The translations under genes were made by a program, and so were the position numbers. A stretch of 8,823 bases of DNA from Clostridiales bacterium. GTDB taxonomy: Bacteria; Bacillota; Clostridia; Christensenellales; Christensenellaceae. Within the stretch, counting starts at the first letter, position 1. Each line of letters opens with the position of its first letter. Below are positions 5,664-8,823 of this stretch, piece by piece. The notes under the pieces are model-generated. The model did not search any database. It had not been told where the DNA came from and saw only the letters and a list, made by a program, of their open reading frames with translations. Where the stretch lies: positions 240 through 9,062 of the forward strand of contig JAHZHM010000183.1 of NCBI GenBank assembly GCA_019420265.1. Reading direction: 5' to 3'.

Positions 5664-6827
5664 ATGAACAGACTTTTCACATCGGAATCCGTGACGGAAG
5701 GGCATCCGGATAAAATCTGCGACCAGATTTCGGATGCGGTTTTGGATGCCATTCTGGAGCAGGACAAGCAGGCCAGAGTCGCCTGCGAGACGGCGGTCAA
5801 CACCGGGCTGGTGCTCGTAATGGGAGAAATTACCACGAGCGCATATGTCGATATCCCGAAAATTGCCCGGGAGACCATTCGCAAAATCGGCTATACCGGC
5901 GGGGCATCCGGCTTTGATGCGGATGCCTGCGCCGTGCTCACCAGCGTGGATGAGCAATCCGCGGATATTGCCATGGGCGTCGACGAGGCGCTGGAGACCC
6001 GGGGTACGGGCGCGCGGGAGACGGGCGCCGGCGATCAGGGCATGATGTTTGGCTATGCCTGCCGGGAGACGGAGGAGTATATGCCGCTGCCCATTGCCGC
6101 TGCGCACGCGCTGACCAAGCGCCTGGCGCAGGTGCGCAAGGAGAAAATTTTGGATTTTCTCATGCCGGACGGCAAAAGCCAGGTGAGCGTGGAGTATGAA
6201 GATGGGAAGCCGAGACGCATCGATACCATCGTCGTCTCTTCCCAGCATGCGGATATTCCTGTGGAGCGCGTGCGGGAGGGGATCATTGAGCAGGTCATTC
6301 TGCCCACCATCGATCCCAAACTCATCGATAGCAAGACGCGCCTGCTTGTCAACCCGACGGGCCGGTTTGTCATCGGCGGCCCCAGAGGCGATTCGGGGCT
6401 GACCGGCCGCAAAATCATCGTGGATACCTACGGCGGCTATGCCCGGCATGGCGGCGGGGCGTTTTCCGGCAAAGACCCGACGAAAGTGGATAGAAGCGCG
6501 GCCTATGCGGCGCGGTATGTCGCCAAAAACATCGTGGCGGCAGGGCTGGCAGAGCAATGCGAGATCGAGCTGGCTTATGCCATTGGCGTGGCGCAGCCGG
6601 TTTCGATTCTGGCAGACACTTACGGGACGGGTAAATTCAGCGATGAAAAGCTGGCAGAGATCATCCGGCGCAATTTCGATCTGCGCCCGGGCAGCATCAT
6701 CGAGGATTTGCGTTTGAGGGAGACTAAGTTCTGCCCCACGGCCGCCTATGGCCATTTCGGCCGGGCGGACTTGGATTTGCCCTGGGAGCGGCTGGATCGC
6801 GTGGAGCAATTAAAAGAGGAGAAATAG
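5664..6827 (+). CDS. metK: S-adenosylmethionine synthetase
   Basis: The 387-residue cytosolic enzyme makes S-adenosylmethionine from methionine and ATP, releasing phosphate and pyrophosphate; SAM then feeds methylation, polyamine synthesis and radical-SAM chemistry. The start has GGGAGG (5653-5658) 5 nt upstream; the frame is open from 5610 but that part is riboswitch RNA. Motifs are all present: [20 protein letters not shown] with His14 and Asp16 (ATP/metal binding), the signature [12 protein letters not shown] (121-132), [14 protein letters not shown] (237-250), and the second signature [19 protein letters not shown] (263-281). Length is normal. It is directly controlled by the SAM-I riboswitch upstream, and recD2 begins 4 nt after its stop, with the recD2 ribosome binding site inside the last codons of metK. 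Confidence 0.98.
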   Translation: MNRLFTSESVTEGHPDKICDQISDAVLDAILEQDKQARVACETAVNTGLVLVMGEITTSAYVDIPKIARETIRKIGYTGGASGFDADACAVLTSVDEQSADIAMGVDEALETRGTGARETGAGDQGMMFGYACRETEEYMPLPIAAAHALTKRLAQVRKEKILDFLMPDGKSQVSVEYEDGKPRRIDTIVVSSQHADIPVERVREGIIEQVILPTIDPKLIDSKTRLLVNPTGRFVIGGPRGDSGLTGRKIIVDTYGGYARHGGGAFSGKDPTKVDRSAAYAARYVAKNIVAAGLAEQCEIELAYAIGVAQPVSILADTYGTGKFSDEKLAEIIRRNFDLRPGSIIEDLRLRETKFCPTAAYGHFGRADLDLPWERLDRVEQLKEEK

Positions 6828-6831
6828 AGCA

Positions 6832-8823
6832 TTGTCCTATGTGGAGGGAACGGTTGCGGATATCGTCTACCGCAACGAGGAAAACGGATACACTGTGCTG
6901 GATTTGGATTGCGAAGGCAACCTTGTGGTTTGCGTGGGCAATATTCCGCTGATCCAGCCGGGAGAGTATGTCCGTTTTTACGGCGGCTATACCACGCATA
7001 GGACATATGGCGAGCAGTTTAAAGTAGTCAGCATGGAATCCAAAATGCCCGAGAGCGATGAGAGCATCGTGCTCTTTTTATCGGGCGGGCTCATCAAAGG
7101 CGTGGGGGAAATTATCGCCCGGCGCATTGTGGAGCAGTTCCATGCCGACTCTTTTTCTATTATCGAAAATAACCCCAGGCGGCTGGCGCAGATCAAGGGG
7201 ATCAGCCCGAAAATGGCGGATAAGATTCACGAGCAGTATATGGGGCTGCAGACGATCCGGGGCGTCATTCTCTCGCTGCAAAATATGGGGCTTTCCATCA
7301 AGGAAGCCATGGCGGCCTATGAGGTTTATGGGCAAAGCGCCTCCTATCTCATCGAGAAGAACCCCTATCGGCTCATCGAGGATGTGCCGGGGATCGGCTT
7401 TATGAAGGCGGATCGCATCGCCGCCGAGATTGGCATGGAGGGCTATGCCAGCCTGCGGCTGGAAAGCGGCCTTGTGCACATCTTAAAACTCAAGATGGAG
7501 GCGGGGCACACCTGTTTTCCCATGGATGCGGCCGTCAAAGCGGCGGCGGAATTCCTGCAGGCAGAGCCGCAGGAGGTTTTGCAGGCGGCTGAGCGCCTGG
7601 TGGGCCGGGGCGCGCTATCTGAAAACACCTATAACGGCGTGCGGGCGGTGGCGCTTTCCACGGCCTATCTGGCCGAATCCTATGCGGCATACCGGCTGGT
7701 GCAGCTCTCTAAGGCGACGCCCAAAATTGAGGTTTCCGGTGCGCTGGTGGAGGGTATTTTGAAGGATGACGAGATGCTCTCGGAAGAGCAGGAGCGGGCG
7801 GTGATGCTGGCGGCATCCTGCCCGGTCTGCGTCATCACCGGCGGCCCGGGCACGGGCAAGACGACCATCCTAAACCAGGTGCTCACTATTTTCGAGAAAA
7901 GCGGCATCGTGACGGCATTGGCGGCGCCCACCGGCCGGGCGGCAAAGCGCATGGAAAAGGCGACGCTGCGCCCGGCAAAGACCATCCACCGGCTGCTGGA
8001 ATTCGGCGCGCAGCCGGGAGAGGACATTTCGGAATACAGCCGCTTTGCCCGGGATGAGGATAACCCCATCGAGGCGGATGCCGTCATCATCGACGAGACC
8101 TCCATGGTGGACATCTTCCTGCTCAAAAATCTGCTGGCGGCGCTGGAGCCGGGCACGCGCCTGATTCTGACGGGCGACAGCGATCAGCTGCCCTCTGTGG
8201 GCCCGGGCAATGTGCTGAAAGATATCATCGGCAGCGGGCATATTCCCGTGGCGATTTTGAATGAAGTGTTCCGCAGCCAGGGGAACATCGCGCTGAACGC
8301 GCATAAAGTCAACCTGGGGGAGAGTATCGATCTCTTTTCCACCGGGGATTTTCTCTTCCTGCCCACCAAAACGCCCGAGGAGGCGCTGGAGCGCACCATG
8401 CGCGTCTATCAGGAGCGCCTGGAGGAGGGCGTGCCGATGGATGAGATTCAGATCATCTGTCCGGTGAAAAAAGGGTCCATCGGCGTCTACAACATCAACA
8501 AGGAAATCCGCGAGCGGCTGAATCCTCGGCGGGTGGAGAAAAAAGAACTGGAGTTTGGCGATACGGTTTACCGCGAGGGCGATAAAATCATGCAGACCGT
8601 CAATAACTACAATAAAGAATGGTATCTGCAGGGGACGATGCGCGCGCTCACGGCCGGATCGGGTGCATTTAACGGCGATATTGGGCGCATTTTCAGCATC
8701 GATCCCGCCGAGCGCACGCTGGAAATTTTGTTCGACGACGACCGCCTGGCCGAGTATAGCCAAAATGAGCTTGCCGAGCTGGAGCATGCCTATGCCGTTA
8801 CCGTGCATAAAAGCCAGGGGAGC
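6832..8823 (+). CDS. recD2: RecD2-type ATP-dependent DNA helicase, 3' end outside the window
   Basis: The reading frame is open for 664 codons to the right edge. RecD2 is a superfamily 1B 5'-to-3' helicase working in DNA repair without RecBC. The N-terminal domain (EGTVADIVYRNEENGYTVL) is typical of the family. Helix-hairpin-helix segments follow near IKGVGEIIA (88-96), LAQIKGIS and DVPGIG (184-189). Motor motifs are Walker A GGPGTGKTT (337-345), motif Ia APTGRAAKRM (365-374), Walker B IIDETS (Asp421, Glu422), motif III LTGDSDQLPSVGPG (Asp449), FRSQ (motif IV region), and VTVHKSQGS (656-664) at the cut; motif VI and the last residues are missing. The TTG at 6832 is chosen because GAGGAG (6816-6821) lies 10 nt upstream; a GTG at 6841 is too far from it. 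It is probably co-transcribed with metK. A 14-residue stretch (YLQGTMRALTAGSG) separates NNYNKEW from FNGDIG, perhaps a short family-specific loop. Confidence 0.96.
   Translation, partial: MSYVEGTVADIVYRNEENGYTVLDLDCEGNLVVCVGNIPLIQPGEYVRFYGGYTTHRTYGEQFKVVSMESKMPESDESIVLFLSGGLIKGVGEIIARRIVEQFHADSFSIIENNPRRLAQIKGISPKMADKIHEQYMGLQTIRGVILSLQNMGLSIKEAMAAYEVYGQSASYLIEKNPYRLIEDVPGIGFMKADRIAAEIGMEGYASLRLESGLVHILKLKMEAGHTCFPMDAAVKAAAEFLQAEPQEVLQAAERLVGRGALSENTYNGVRAVALSTAYLAESYAAYRLVQLSKATPKIEVSGALVEGILKDDEMLSEEQERAVMLAASCPVCVITGGPGTGKTTILNQVLTIFEKSGIVTALAAPTGRAAKRMEKATLRPAKTIHRLLEFGAQPGEDISEYSRFARDEDNPIEADAVIIDETSMVDIFLLKNLLAALEPGTRLILTGDSDQLPSVGPGNVLKDIIGSGHIPVAILNEVFRSQGNIALNAHKVNLGESIDLFSTGDFLFLPTKTPEEALERTMRVYQERLEEGVPMDEIQIICPVKKGSIGVYNINKEIRERLNPRRVEKKELEFGDTVYREGDKIMQTVNNYNKEWYLQGTMRALTAGSGAFNGDIGRIFSIDPAERTLEILFDDDRLAEYSQNELAELEHAYAVTVHKSQGS

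Noticed and set aside
5646..6809. 387-codon open frame on the minus strand
   Set aside because: It lies entirely antisense to metK, has no recognisable motif or ribosome binding site and arises from GC-rich codon use. The metK frame is unambiguous.
7870..8808. 312-codon open frame on the minus strand
   Set aside because: It is antisense to the recD2 motor domains, which carry all the expected helicase motifs; the minus-strand product has no family features.
1..8823. Search for mobile elements, CRISPR arrays, defence or toxin-antitoxin genes, tRNA/rRNA genes
   Set aside because: No transposase or integrase, no spaced direct repeats, no cloverleaf or rRNA sequence seen. All long frames resolve to housekeeping genes, so no undescribed system is claimed.

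Overview
The window is an ordinary-looking chromosomal stretch of housekeeping genes from a low- to mid-GC Gram-positive bacterium, most likely a member of Bacillota class Clostridia. The evidence is strong AGGAGG-type ribosome binding sites, a SAM-I (S-box) riboswitch in front of metK, a RecD2-type (not RecBCD-type) helicase, a clostridial-style PEP carboxykinase, TATAAT-type promoters and U-tailed intrinsic terminators. Codon choice is rich in GCG, GGC, CTG and ATC in all genes, with AT-rich intergenic gaps, and no gene stands out as foreign. The genus cannot be told from the sequence.

Layout: (1) 1-140 is the 3' end of a gene that looks like rsmA (16S rRNA dimethyladenosine transferase). 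(2) 141-256 is an AT-rich promoter region with a cluster of GCCAA/TTGGC half-sites, leading into pckA (257-1915), which ends at a strong terminator. (3) nagA lies convergently on the minus strand (2019-3152), with its own terminator and promoter and a candidate operator at its transcription start. (4) Divergent from nagA is a two-gene unit, a small lipoprotein of unknown function (3311-3778) and a classical short-chain dehydrogenase (3800-4591). It ends in a palindromic terminator that also serves the convergent ttcA-like gene (4646-5374, minus). (5) ttcA and metK are transcribed divergently from two promoters that appear to use the same TTGCAA hexamer as their -35 element. (6) The metK transcript begins with a complete SAM-I riboswitch whose P1, antiterminator and terminator helices can all be read in the sequence. 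metK (5664-6827) is followed 4 nt later by recD2 (from a TTG at 6832), which is open to the right edge and cut inside the motif V region.

Functional picture: gluconeogenesis/anaplerosis (pckA), amino-sugar catabolism (nagA), tRNA thiolation (ttcA), SAM synthesis (metK) and DNA repair (recD2) are neighbours rather than one pathway. The regulatory DNA holds the more interesting signals: the shared -35 element, the possible placing of recD2 under a SAM riboswitch, and candidate operators before pckA and nagA. I found no mobile element, CRISPR array, tRNA/rRNA gene or defence cassette, and nothing that supports a previously undescribed system here.
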